64,000 bases of DNA from Cryptomeria japonica (Eukaryota > Streptophyta > Pinopsida > Cupressales > Cupressaceae): NCBI RefSeq assembly GCF_030272615.1, contig NC_081413.1:157485849-157549848 (forward strand), written 5' to 3'. The position numbers were made by a program, and so were the translations under genes. Below, in pieces: positions 1 to 11,533 of the stretch; the first letter of the stretch is position 1, and every line of letters begins with the position of its first letter. The notes below the pieces were generated by a model. The model worked only from the letters and a program-made list of their open reading frames with translations. It did no database searches and was not told the DNA's origin.

Positions 1-606
1 GCAAATCAAAGCAAAGATTCATAAGAAGATCAAATGACAAAAATACGAAGGCCGAACTAACTGACAGGACGACCAACTGACGACACTCACATGAATGTAA
101 CTGAGTAAAATAGGGTCAAGTACTATCTCCTCCACTTCCATCAGAAAATATAAGGCACACTCAAACCTATGAAGCTAGGTGGAGATGATACCCCGTACCT
201 ACCTGGTACTTGTACCTGCAATATCCTACATCACCGAACCACACATGCATATAAACAATATAGAAGACACGACATACACACTGATGAAGGAGAATCATGA
301 CGTTCCCTATCTTACCGAAATGAGTGAAGGAAAATCGTCCCCTTGCATCCAATACACTCGCAGACACACAAAATATAATTCCACATTGCGTAAATAAAGT
401 AAAATGTCAGTACATAGCAATAATCATAAAATACCATAAATCACAAGTATTGAAATACTGCAAATAAATTATGCATCTCATATATCAGGATAAAGCATGA
501 AATAATGTCATAAAAATCTAAATAACACATCATGGTAATGTATCCACTAAAAACAAACAATAATAAAATATGAGTCTAATGAGTTCAAACGAGTAGGGGT
601 ACTACA
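1..606 (-). mobile_element. Partial long Ty3/gypsy-type LTR, 5' end
   Basis: Read on the minus strand, this begins TGTAGTACCCC at 606 and runs off the window at 1. It matches, in inverted orientation, the first 600 bp or so of the LTR at 37803-41517 all along its length (for example the shared stretches around 180-230 here and 38185-38235 there). TGTAGTACCCC is a typical plant gypsy LTR start. The rest of the LTR lies outside the window, so a solo LTR cannot be told from a full element. The small ORFs inside it are not conserved in the other copy and are not called as genes. Confidence 0.75.
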
Positions 607-2095
607 TCTAGTCTTATGTGAATGTCTATGATGATTAAGAAAATAGATTAGTAATGTGGTAATTAGTATTGAAAATGGAATAGTGATGCTAGGATATTGA
701 ATAAGTTATTGGGATTAGGAACATATAGAATTGGTGCTCATAAAATGAACCTAAGGGGTCTAATGGGATTTGTATTATTAAAGGATGTATTTATGATAGT
801 TAGAATAGTGAAGTTATTTTATGTATACATGAAAAGAGAAAGGTTAGTTGAGTTATAATGCATGGATCATGGTATTAAATATGATGTTATGCTTATATGG
901 ATATGATCTTGATGAGGTTGTAAGTAATGACGTTGAGGTACCCTAGGGAAAGATTAATTATAGAGTTGTGTTTATTTCCACTTGTGTATAGTAATTTTAT
1001 GTTTATATTCATTAATAAAACATGGATGATAAATGCATATGAGTGGTTAGTTGTATATGTTGCATTATTAGATATTTCAAAAGACAAATTCTATATTTGC
1101 ATGTTAGTTGGTTCATATCTCTAGGGTATTTTGGCAGGCATTACACCTATCTCTTCAATATTTTGATCAAAATTATTGATAATGGCATTGGGTGTCCTCG
1201 TCCTACTATTTTATGTGATCTATGAAAACTGATGACATCTATTATTATCTAATTTATCCATTTTTACAAGTCTTTTAGTATATCTAAACCCACACAATGG
1301 AAAATAGGAAAAAATAGTTGTGTTGTATAGGGCCTACCTAAGTAAAACCCTGTGTCTTTGTTCCCACCTTTACAACAATAATAATGAGATAGAATACATT
1401 CCCTCATAAGGACAAATACAAAATAATTGATAGATACTAAATTGAAAATTTTACCTTAGGTATGAAACCCACTTAAGGATCTCCACATAAAGGTGATGAT
1501 GCAATGCTCTTTTGGAAGTCTTGCAAGTGTTAGCAAAATCAAACAGTGACAAAAATCAATAAAAAACATGAATCAATACTTGAGTGTAGCTTTGTTGTAA
1601 TGGAATTGTAGATGAAATTTGTTTGTAGTTTCCTAATCTATAGTTTGGTATCTCATTTCTTTGTATTAATTCTCTCTTTACTTCCCTTCCTTATGAAGGG
1701 TAAAAGATGATTTTGATATAGGGTTCATAAAGATTATCTTAGGTGTAGGCTAACAAATAAGAATCAAATTCAAAGCTCAAGATTAGATCACAAAGTGCAA
1801 ATGCTAATACTCAAAATACCCCAAATTTTGACTCATTTTAGTAGGACTAGGACATTGTGCACCTTATTACATCAAAATATGGGCTTCTAAAAGGGAGAAA
1901 TGAGCATTGGGGCCCTTAATATAGGGCCTAGTCTCAGATTTTGCATTTGATATAAAGATTTAAGAATTGGATTTTCAATAAACTATTTACGATATCATAA
2001 AGCATGAATAGTTTTAAAATGAATTTGGGGAATGTAGACAGAAGATAGTGCCAAATGAGTGTGAAATTGTTAGTGTAAACATTTTATGATGCTAT
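607..2095. other. Gene-free AT-rich stretch
   Basis: No coding similarity was recognised on either strand. One detail may matter: GGCAGGCATTACA at 1131-1143 resembles the 3' terminus of the long gypsy LTR at 41505-41517 (GGCGGGGCATTACA), so the last part before 1143 may be a decayed LTR end on the plus strand. The rest, 1144-2095, shows nothing I can name. Confidence 0.4.
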
Positions 2096-2188
2096 TGTAT
2101 TTATGTATGTATGTTCGTATGTATGTATGTATGTATGTATGTATGTATGTATGTATGTATGTATGTATGTTGTATGTATGTATGTATG
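2096..2188. repeat. (TATG)n microsatellite
   Basis: About 90 bp of TATG repeats, interrupted by a few single-base changes (a TTCG near 2113 and a TTG near 2170). Simple-sequence repeat with no coding content. Confidence 0.95.
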
Positions 2189-2379
2189 AATGTAAATATG
2201 TACATACATATATGTGTAGTTGAATATCTACATGTAAAAGTATGCAACTTGAATTTAATGCAATTGAGTTTTTTCCTCTTTATATGTTGATATTCATATT
2301 ATTTAACAAAATTTAATGAAATATGTTTTCTTTAAATTAATTATTTACATCTATCAAGATATTGCTACATATTTTATTT

Positions 2380-3115
2380 TGGGAAAACTAGTCTCACATG
2401 TTCGTAACCCTACAAAATTTAATTTTGATGAATCTTTCACAACCCCACTATCACCTATTTATTACATGATGGACCATTCTTAACCTAGCATCATTTTTAT
2501 TATGATGTATCCTCTATAAACCCTAATCACTTTGATTTGGTTGATGGTTCCTTTGCACGAATAGATCATTTATTTTGAATATTATGGATCCTTAACTATC
2601 TGTAGTATTTTAATTTAATATATCCTTTGCATCCCCATATTTATTTTGATTAAATTATAACTCATTTCAACACAACATGTATCCTTTTATTTTTACATAG
2701 TGTTGCTAGAATTGTTAAGTAGTTGGTATTGGCTACTTAAGATTTTTATTACATGAGAATGATGAAATTTTGGAGATGGACTTTTAATTGCCAATTCATG
2801 TGTATATGTCATATATATATTCTTTTTTATATCAACCTATTATTTATTTTTATGCCTTATTCTTGTTTACTTTGACATCTACAACTCATAGTATTCAAAT
2901 GCAAGTCAAAGTATAGTTAAGATGTAAGGTTAACTAATACATTCCTAAGGCATTTTAAAAGTAATTTTAAACTCAATTTAGGCCTTTTCCTAATGCACTA
3001 ATTAGCTACAAAATAGTACATTTTTATGAAAGTGTTAGCATCCAAGCTATACATTATCTAATTATGGGTTCTAGGTCCCCAATGGTATAGACCAAAGCCT
3101 AATACCTAATATATT
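2380..3115 (-). repeat. Dispersed repeat, inverted copy of 57645-58310
   Basis: The reverse complement of this stretch follows 57645-58310 block by block. Shared blocks include AAATTTTGTAGGGTT (2410 region against 58280), ATGCAAAG with the flanking ACCATCAACCAAA-like stretch, and the TCTATACCATTGGGGAC-like block. Divergence is high, with many indels. No coding potential or terminal structure is clear. It is probably a degraded transposon or a remnant of an old inverted duplication around the P450 cluster. Confidence 0.6.
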
Positions 3116-3399
3116 TTGAACCTTGATAAAATTAAAATTAAAATTATTAAAATAAATAAAAGCTTATATCTACATTTACATTAGAGAGAAATAGCATAGA
3201 TATATACATATATAAATAATTTTAGTACAATAGTATCAATAAACAAAAAATATACCTTACAAATATTTACTAAGACGAGGATATTATACTTATTTTTTCA
3301 CAAACCTTAGGATTCCTTTTTTAGCTATCTAATGAGTCTTATGTGGATAATGCATGAACCAATAGACTAGGCTAACAACATGCACAATATTTGGTCTAG

Positions 3400-4638
3400 T
3401 ATTAATGAGGTAGATGAGGCTTCTAACCAAAATTCATCAAGGTCCTAAGGGAAAATAGAGGGGGATAGTATACCTCAAATTAGTTTATAAATTGATTCAA
3501 GCATCATGACATCAAGAAAGAGTAAAAAACTAGCTATAGTGCACAACAAAATTTAGTGGCTAAGAGGAAGCTTATGACCATCATGGAGATGGTAAGGAGT
3601 ATGTTGACAACCAATGGTCTTTTAAGTGAGTATTGGAAAAAAGATATAATAATAAGAGTATATTTGATAATTATAAGTCCTACAAAGGTTCTTCATGACA
3701 AGATCCCACAAGAGGCATGGACAAAATATAGTTGGATTGTTAAGCACCTAAGGGTTTTGGGTGTGTGGCATATGTATTTGTGCCAAAAGAGAAGATATAA
3801 AAGTTGAATGACAAGGGTGAGAAGTACATCTCCATGGGTCGTAGTGAAGAGTCTGAGGTATATAGTTTTAATAACCCTATCACTAAGAAAATAGTGATTA
3901 GGAGAGATGTTGAGTTTATTAAGAATGAGTCATGGGATGGCTCAATGGAAACATATTCAAGTATATCAATTAGAGTGCCTATTGATGATGAAGAAGTCTA
4001 TGAAGAGAAACAAGATGACTCTATAGTAGATATGGATCCCAAAACTTAGATCTAAAGGTCTTCAAATTCAAATAGGTAGCTAGATAGATGACTCTAGAGA
4101 GCTCTAAATGCAGATAGGCAAGCAAACTAACATCTGCATAGTTTAGCTACACAAAGCTCCCGAGAGTTCCATTAACTACAAAGAAAATGAATATAATGAA
4201 CATATAACTCTAGAGATTTTACACACCAAAGTAGTACTGGTAGCAAGAGTTTAGACCTTATTCTCACCTTCCTAATTTAAAGAAATACCAAGAGTTTAAG
4301 GGTTTACTAAATTGAAAGGTGTGATAATGAATTTTATGAAAATATGTATTTCACATTATTTTCTCATAGTCATATAATGTATTTTGAGGATTTCATGAAA
4401 GAGGAGAAATGGTTTGAGACCATAGATGATAAAATAGGTGCAATGGAGAAGAATGGAACATGGAAGTTAATTGTATTACCTCCCGATAAGAAATTTATTG
4501 GTATCAAGTTGGCTTATGAGACCAAGAGAAATACCAAACAAAGGATAGCAAGGAATAAGACAATATTGGTTGTAAAGGGATGGAAACAAAAGTTTCAAAG
4601 AGATCATGTTGAGAGATATGCTTCAATTGTAAGAATGG
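3400..4638 (+). pseudogene. Copia element 1: integrase C-terminal part and start of RT
   Basis: A broken Ty1/copia polyprotein. From about 3430 the translation follows the integrase of the element at 50202-55998: the GG-YTSN block, then QQN-VAKRK near 3543 (QQNGMVERK in the other copy), then SPTK-LHDKIPQEAW and the HLRVLGVWHMY block near 3750. After the integrase come the linker (3804-4049, with SWDGSMETYSS) and the start of RT (4344-4636, with MEKNGTWKLIVLPPDKKFIG). Gag, protease and a 5' LTR are absent. Many frameshifts and stops are present. The reading stops at the AATGG target site of the gypsy-like element inserted at 4639 and resumes at 11086. Confidence 0.85.
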
Positions 4639-5790
4639 TGTAATAGTGGAAAAATTAGGGTTTCCACCATAAGAAGGATGAAAACAGATAATTTTACTTA
4701 GGGACCATTAAATTAGAGAAAGATAGGAATTTGATAGATCTAAACCTAATAGGTCTAGCTGTTGATTAGATTACAGGGATCTTGAATGTGTCTCTTCTAT
4801 CCGTTAAGTTGAATTGAATTGTTGAAGATGTTGAAATTAAGGTAAATGAGCTAGAATCAAGGTAAAAATGCACAAACAGTATGCTATAGTCACTGGATTG
4901 ATCCATGAACTGGGATATGAGGAATATAAGAGTATTCAGACCTATTCCTAGAAGGAGGTCTTGATTTTTCGAGACCAAGATGTTGGTTTCTCTAGTCCTC
5001 CGCACTTTTTGCACTATAATGGGGGATTAGTTTGTCATTGTAAATAAATCCAATTTTGAAGATCGTATCTCCATACATGTTCCTACGCACACTAGAGAAG
5101 GGAAATAGGTTGGGAATAAGAGTTTTCTTAAGATAAACCTAAGTTTAGTAATTAGCCTTTAATGAAATATTGCAAATACTGAAATAAACAATGGAAAGAT
5201 ATACCTTAGATAAAAAATGATTGATATTGATGCTTTGCTTCTTAAATGCAATCAGATATGTTGTCTGAAATGGCATGAACATAACAAAACCATAACCACA
5301 CACAAATTATTGCATATGAATGATATAATTTGCTCCACAATGGTTGAATGAAGAATTTGCAACATTGAATATCTCTAAAAATTCTTGATGAACACTTCAC
5401 AAATGCTTTAGGTTTAATGTAGATGAATCCTTATGATAATTTGGTGAAATTTGATTGATCAAATGTGTTTATATAGGAGATCTTGGGTCAATTTACCAAA
5501 TAGGCTGACTTCCAATGGTCATATAGAGCCAGTAGTTTCATTTACCACTAGAGAGATAGGTCCCATCCTCCACTTGAAAAGTGGGCCTCATTGAGGGGGA
5601 CTAGGGTATACCAAAATTTAGGCCCAAAGAGGAGGACACCCCTCCATAGATTCATTTGGTAGGTGCATATGGCATAAAAACTAGAGTTAAGGCACTAATG
5701 GACCTAGATAGGAGATGAGGGGGAGACACACTAAAGTAAGGGAAAAAACATGAGGTATAAATTGGCCCAATGACAATTTATGATGCTACA
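4639..5790 (-). repeat. 3' LTR of the gypsy-like element
   Basis: An LTR of 1152 bp bounded by TGTA and TACA. It aligns end to end with 9856-11085. Read on the minus strand it contains a TATA-like CTATATAAACAC near 5466-5480, the equivalent of CATATAAAGAC near 10705 in the other LTR. It lacks the roughly 55-bp U3 insert and the internal duplication seen in the other LTR. Confidence 0.9.
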
Positions 5791-5806
5791 TTTATCCCCC
5801 ATTTTA
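5791..5806 (-). other. Polypurine tract of the gypsy-like element
   Basis: On the minus strand AAAATGGGGGATAAA lies directly against the LTR start TGTAGCATC. This is the expected position for plus-strand DNA priming and sets the element's orientation together with the primer-binding site at the other end. Confidence 0.75.
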
Positions 5807-7640
5807 AAGGGAGTATGAGCCTACACAAATACTCATGGTAAATTAGACGAAAGAGATGAAAGAGAGGAGAGATGACGAGCACAAACACAAGGAATATAAG
5901 ACATCACTAATTTCAAGGAACCATGCCCCAAATCTTAGGACCTTAACTCACTGAAATGCATGCAAGGGCACATAAAATAAGACAAACAACAAAAAGGCAC
6001 AACAATGGTAAAAAGAAAAATAAAGACAAAAAGAAAAAGACACACAATGCAAAAGCTAAAGACCAAAAATAAGACCTCAAGTTAACTAGCTGAAGAGACC
6101 TCGATATCAAATGTCTAAACAAGGAATATCATTCTTGAAAAACGCAATCTCAATAGCACAAGTGATCACATAAAAAATAAAAAAGTGCATCATTCATGAA
6201 CTACTGATAGCAAAGCTATGAGCTCATGAGAAGAAAGAGAAAAAGAGCATGGATATAATATATAGATGTGTTTTTATACATGATTCATGTGAAGAATGAT
6301 GAGAAAGGAAATGTATACACACTCTAGATGTGTTTTTCTAGGTGATCCATGTTAGGGACGAGAGTAGGAATAGTCTAGTTGTGTTTTGATAGTTCCACTC
6401 ATCATCATGCATGTGTGCAAGTGATGTTTGGTTTGAAGTATATAGAATCCCATATAATACTTTATTTCCTTTGGTTTCAAGAATGCATCAACCTATTTAA
6501 GACATATAATGCAGATGCCAAAGGGAAAATTTCTAGTTTCGGGAACATCTCATATAAGAGTTTGTTTGCTTTGGTTTCAAGAATGTGTAACCCTAGCTAA
6601 GGTAGGTTACATTCCTAGTTTCAAGGACATCCTAGGTAAGAGTTTTTTTTCTGGTTTCAATGATGTGCACCATGTCTAAGACATATATCAAATATTGCAT
6701 CTAGTTTCAAGTGTGAAGGATCTCGTGTAAGAGTATTTTTTCTTTGTTTCCAATTCTTAACACTCTATTTAAGACATACAAAGACATGGTACAATATGGT
6801 ACAAAGAGGGCGATATGTATGCCCCCCTTAAGATATCAACATACCCCTATATTGGTGTCATAAGGAAGCTAGAAACAAGGATACCCACCTTCAACACCGA
6901 GGAGATATTATTTAGGAGACAATGCCACAAATCCAACCTAAAGAGAGAATACTCTTACAGGAAAGGATACTATAGTTGACAAAGAGATTACTTGAAACAA
7001 GTGTAAAAAGGATCCTTGGAGAAGAAGATATCTTTGCTCAAAAGGAGTATAATTTCTTGAACAAACATAGCATCTTCTACAAAATAACGGACGGAGAACA
7101 AGAATGCATACCTTCTCCCTATTGCTAGGTGAAAGAGATTCTTGATGAAGGATGACACACTTTTAGCCCAAAGTGAAGGGTAAGTTTATAATAGATATAT
7201 ATTTCCATGTGAAGTTGATATAGTAGCAAGGAAATACACCTGTTTCATAAGAGAGAATCTTTCAGTAAACACCAACTTCACACAAGGAGTGACATTAAAT
7301 TATAAGAAAACACCACTCAACAAGGGAAAAATGGATCCTTTGAAAGGATAAGAGAGAGAGATAAATGCCCCCCCAAATGTAAGGACAATGAGAAGAATTA
7401 CACAACCTCTAAGGAGAGATTAAACATAAGAAAATGCACAGTGTACTCACATGAATAAATATCCAATCCAAGAAAAGATATTTATATATGTCAAATGCAA
7501 CTCTAAAGAAGAGGTAATATTCAAAGAGAAAAGAGAAAAATAGGATGAAAGATCACATATTCCACTTAAAGAGAGATTAATCAAAAAATATATACAATTC
7601 TATGCAAATAAGGACATCAAAAACATGAAAAATAAAACCC
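5807..7640 (-). other. Non-coding interior of the gypsy-like element
   Basis: No recognisable protein. Within about 6430-6790 a motif of the form GTTTCAAGAATG, followed by a spacer and TAAGACATA or TAAGAGT, recurs at roughly 100-bp intervals: near 6475, 6570, 6630, 6655, 6705 and 6750. It reads as an imperfect tandem array. Purine-rich AGAGA stretches fill 7000-7600. In a complete gypsy element this position would hold RT, RNase H and integrase, and none is visible. Confidence 0.5.
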
Positions 7641-7901
7641 CTAAATGGAATATTGACATTTTAGAGAAAAAAAAATGATAAGATTCTTTCCCACTAAGTA
7701 TAGAGGCAAGAATGAACCATGTTGATGCCCCAAGATGTTTGATATTGAGAAAAAAATCACCTCTAATGACAAAGAGCTCCCAATTAAGTTAACTACTTGT
7801 TTCATCGGGTGAGGAGAAACATGAAGGGTGAGTAGAGTGCTAAGGGACCATTTTCTCACTAAGAAAGAGAGCAAGATCAGTTGAAAGATCTATGTGAGCC
7901 G

Positions 7902-8299
7902 TATCAAATTTTTCTTGAACAAATTCCTCCAATGCTTTACATTTTCCAAGAGAATGAGAACCGCCATGATGAAAAAGACAATGTTCGCTACCTTCTTTAT
8001 GATTTTTGGTAAATTTTATGAAAGGAAAAACAATATTCTTATCATACTTTAATTTCTAAAAGATTTTAGTGGATAATTTGTCCTAATCATCAATGAGCAC
8101 TATCAAATTATTCTTGAAAAAACTCCTTAAATGCTTTACATTTTTTAAGAGAATGAGAACCACCATAATGAAAAAGACAATGTTATCTACCTTCTTTATA
8201 CTTTATGGTAAACTTTATGAAAGGGAAAATAACATTCATATCATATTTTAATTTCTAAAAGATTCTAGTGGCTAATATGTCATGATCATCAATAGGATA
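7902..8299 (-). repeat. 199-bp tandem duplication carrying the gag zinc finger
   Basis: Two adjacent copies, 7902-8100 and 8101-8299, align with a constant 199-bp offset. Each encodes on the minus strand a C-LF-H-x4-H-x4-C finger (7939-7980 and 8138-8179), the CX2HX4HX4C pattern of gypsy Gag. Both fingers keep all four zinc ligands although stops interrupt the surrounding frame. Confidence 0.85.
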
Positions 8300-8502
8300 G
8301 GTCTTGTCTCTTGTGATGTAGGACAAGAATTTTTAGAAGAAGGATAATAATCTATAATTTAAACTATGCCTCTATCAATGAGTCCTTGAATTATTTTGAA
8401 AATTAGGATATTCATTTATAGTGCGATCATTAGTTTGGTGATATGAGCAGAAAGGAGTGTTTGAACAAGAAGCACTTTAAGATGAACGATACCTATTTTT
8501 TG

Positions 8503-9068
8503 TCATGCAAGATGATCTTTGAAGTATTGAATCCTAAGGATATCATCCATAGGATAATCATGATAATATCCTAGGCCTTTTGTGCTAGCTTGTGTAGGAA
8601 GGTTTATAGGGACTCTAATTCCATGTTCAAATTTTCCAAGTTTGTGTCCTCTAAAATATTGTTTTGATATTATATTATAGCCACTCCTATAAGTATTTAT
8701 TAATTGAAAAGGAGGAGGAACATTATAATGAATTTTAGTTAAATTTTTAGTGTAAGTGTGTTTATAAGGAACAAAGGGACACATAGATAAAGAAGGAATA
8801 TCTTGTGGAGGAGGATTTTCCTTTCTATCATCATGCATAACATCTTTGGTGGATTGAGAGGGAAGATCCTTATCATCTAAGGCCTCATCTTTTCTTAATG
8901 TTAGGTTGGGAGATAGATCATGAATAAAATTCATAACATCTCTACATATGTTTTGATGACCAAGATAGGCTATAGGAGAATAAGGAGGATCTAGAGAGAT
9001 TGAAACACCAATATTTTGATCTTGCCGCCTTGCGCTATGGTATGTGTATGAGAAGAAGATGATGCCAT
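8503..9068 (-). pseudogene. Gypsy-like gag remnant
   Basis: A degenerate Gag-type protein. It probably starts at the ATG at 9068 (MASSSSHT), shifts frame once near 9045, then stays open from about 9040 to 8503 with the ISLDPPYSP and DLPSQSTKDV blocks. Near 8600 there is a glycine-patterned block (GKFEHGIRVPI, then TKGLGYYHDYP) that recalls the G-rich linker of plant Tat-type gypsy polyproteins. The zinc fingers lie downstream at 8179-7939. Upstream, 9081-9230 encodes a poorly conserved leader segment. The family assignment rests on motif memory, not alignment. Confidence 0.55.
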
Positions 9069-9834
9069 GTTTCTCTTCAATTATTTCTCTCCATAAGAGA
9101 GATAATTGATAGGAGTGTTATCTTTTTCTTCGTTCACATTAGATACCCTATGAGGGGTACAAATATTAGGTTTTCCATTAACATCTCTATGATTGGGATC
9201 TACAAAAGCTTTAATGTGATCTATATATGCAATGCATTTTCCTAAAAATATCACAATAAAACAACACATACTATAAATGAAAGCTTTGAGATCTAATTTA
9301 TTAAGAAGAAGGAATTTGGAAATTCTAAAAATGAAATATGTCAAAGTGTTATGAATGAAAATAAGCAATGTAAAATGAAAGAAGCCATTATCCAACACAT
9401 GATTATGATAAATATAAGTGAAAAGAAAAGTAATCATATGTGAAATAGAAAATAAATCAGATCTATTAAGTGGCATTATTACTTCTTAAAATTAGATCTA
9501 AAAATTAAAGTGATGTATCATACAACCCACAAATCCAATTAACCAAAATAAATTAGGGTTTTTATGAATTAAACCTATAAATTAATGTAATTTGATTAAA
9601 ATGAGATCTATGAATGTAAATTTAAAATATAAAATATTTCTAAATCAGATCTGAAACAATTAATCAAAATTAGGCAACTCACAAGATCAATTTTCGAATT
9701 AAAAAATTTGGATTTTTGTTGTTTTAACCTCTAAATTTTAAAAATTCAATTGGATATTTAAATTGTAAATGTAAATTCGAATTTTAAATTGCATAAAAAT
9801 TTCAATCTAATAACTTAAATCAGAATTAAGTTGT

Positions 9835-9855
9835 AAGGAGTCAGGTTCACCAAAA
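9835..9855 (-). other. Primer-binding site of the gypsy-like element
   Basis: On the minus strand the LTR end CATTACA is followed by TTT and then TGGTGAACCTGACTCC. A tRNA-complementary TGG start immediately inside the 5' LTR is the expected primer-binding site. Related copies near 32834 and 62665 begin TGGTGAACTCAAC and TGGTGAACCCGACG. The tRNA species was not identified. Confidence 0.75.
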
Positions 9856-11085
9856 TGTAATGGTGGAAAAATTAGGGTTTCCACCATAAGAAGGATGAAA
9901 ACCGCTAATTTTACTTAGCAACCATTACATTAGGGAAATATAGGAATTTGATAGATCTAAACCTAATAGATCTAGGCATTGACCAGATTCTAGGGATCTT
10001 GAATGTGCCTCTTCTTTCCATTAAGTTGAATTGAATTGTTGAAGATTCTTAAATTAGGGAAAATGTGTTGCAATTAAAGTAAAATTGCACAAATAGTAAG
10101 CTACAATTGTCGAATTGAGCCACAAACCTATATCTGAGCAATATAAGAGTATTAAGATCTATTCCCATTAGGAGCTCCTAATTTTTTAGGATCAGGATGG
10201 TGGTCACTATGTTCCTTTGAACTTTTCGTACTCCAATGGTGGATTGGTTCATCATTATAAATAAAGCCAATTTTGAAGATTGCAACTCCATAGCTATTCC
10301 TGCACACACTAGAGAAGGGAAATATGTTGGGAATAAAGGTTTTCCTAAGTCAAACCTCAATTTAGGAACTAACCTTGAATGAAATATTGAAAATATTAAA
10401 ATAAATAATGGAATAACATATGTATAAAATGACTAATAATGATGCTTTGTTTCTACAATGACTAATAATGATGCTTTGTTTCTTGAATGTAATAACATAT
10501 GTATAAAATGACATGAACATGACAAAACCCTAATCAAATACAAATGCTTGCATATGAATGATGAAATTTTCTCCACAATGGTTGAATGAAGAATATGGAG
10601 CCTTGAAGATTTCTGAAAATGCTTGATGAACACTTCACACATACTTTAGGTCGAATGTAGATGAATACTTATGATGCTTGGATAAAATTAGGTTGATCAA
10701 ATGTCTTTATATGGGGGATCCTAACCCAATTTATCGATTAGATAAACCTCCAATGGTCATATAGAGCTACTAGTTTCATTTCCCATTAGAGAGATAGGTC
10801 GCATCCCCCACTTGAAAAATGAGCCCCATTGAAGGGGACCAGGGCATTGGGTGCTCTGGTCATAGGGCCAAGGAGCTATCACCCTAGTCCTCATCAATTA
10901 GGGACCAAAATTTATACCCAAAGAGGAGGACATCCCTTTAGAGAGTAATTTTCTAGGTGCATATGGCATAAAAACTAGAATTAAGGCATTGAACGGACTT
11001 GGATAGGAGATGAAGGGGAGACGCTCTAAAGTAGGGGAACAAACATGAGGTATAAATTGGACTAGTGAAAATTAATGACACTACA
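9856..11085 (-). repeat. 5' LTR of the gypsy-like element
   Basis: An LTR of 1230 bp, about 80 bp longer than its partner at 4639-5790. The extra length comes from a local duplication at 10410-10520 (ATGACTAATAATGATGCTT occurs twice, with ACATATGTATAAAATGAC flanking both) and an extra U3 block around 10840-10895. A TATA-like CATATAAAGAC is read on the minus strand near 10705-10715. Confidence 0.9.
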
Positions 11086-11533
11086 AATGGAAAACATGCA
11101 AGCAGTCATAAAAATATTATCCCAACACAAGTGTTAGTTATTTCAAATGGATGTGAACTCCACCTTCTAGCATGGTTTATTGAAAGAGGAAGTATATGTG
11201 GAGCTACCACCGGGTTATAAATTTCCATGTCAAGAAAAAAAAGTGTATAGTTTGAATAAATCCCTCTATGGGATGAAGCAAGAAACACAAACATAATATA
11301 ACATGATTGACTCATATTTGTTGAGAAACGGCTTTAGTAACAACAATGGTGAGTCTACTCTTTACATCAAGGCAATTGATGATAATATTTCCATTGTTAT
11401 ATTTTATGTAGATGATTTAATTTTCATGAGGAATGGTGACTGTCTCATTCTATAATTAAAGAGGCCATGAAAAGAGAGTTTGAGGTGATATATTTAGGTC
11501 TCTTGATGTATTTTCTAGGGTAAAAGCATAATG
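11086..11533 (+). pseudogene. Copia element 1: central RT fragment
   Basis: Continues the copia reading frame after the gypsy-like insertion. FQMDVNSTF and LLKEEVYVELPPGYKFP near 11140-11225, SLYGMKQET near 11255 and ESTLYIKA near 11350 match RT. The catalytic box reads FYVDDLIF near 11405, so both aspartates are still encoded. Frameshifts and stops follow (for example after NGDCLIL), and the frame is cut at 11533 by the next insertion. Confidence 0.85.

Larger units (their letters stand above)
4639..11085 (-). mobile_element. Gypsy-like LTR retrotransposon inserted in copia element 1
   Basis: A complete two-LTR insertion of about 6.4 kb with a perfect 5-bp target-site duplication AATGG at 4634-4638 and 11086-11090. 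Orientation is minus: the primer-binding site follows the LTR at 9856 and the polypurine tract lies beside 5790. The internal region keeps gag-like pieces with a gypsy-type CX2HX4HX4C zinc finger, but no reverse transcriptase or integrase was found. It was therefore probably non-autonomous, or lost its pol. The LTRs differ by many substitutions and indels, so the insertion is old. The copia reading frame resumes directly after the right duplication, which confirms nesting. Confidence 0.9.

Noticed and set aside
167-397. Overlapping short ORFs on both strands
   Set aside because: They lie inside the gypsy-type LTR copy. The equivalent stretch at 38000-38300 does not keep the frames.
2096-2188. 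TATG array as a satellite or CRISPR-like array
   Set aside because: A simple 4-bp microsatellite with no spacers.
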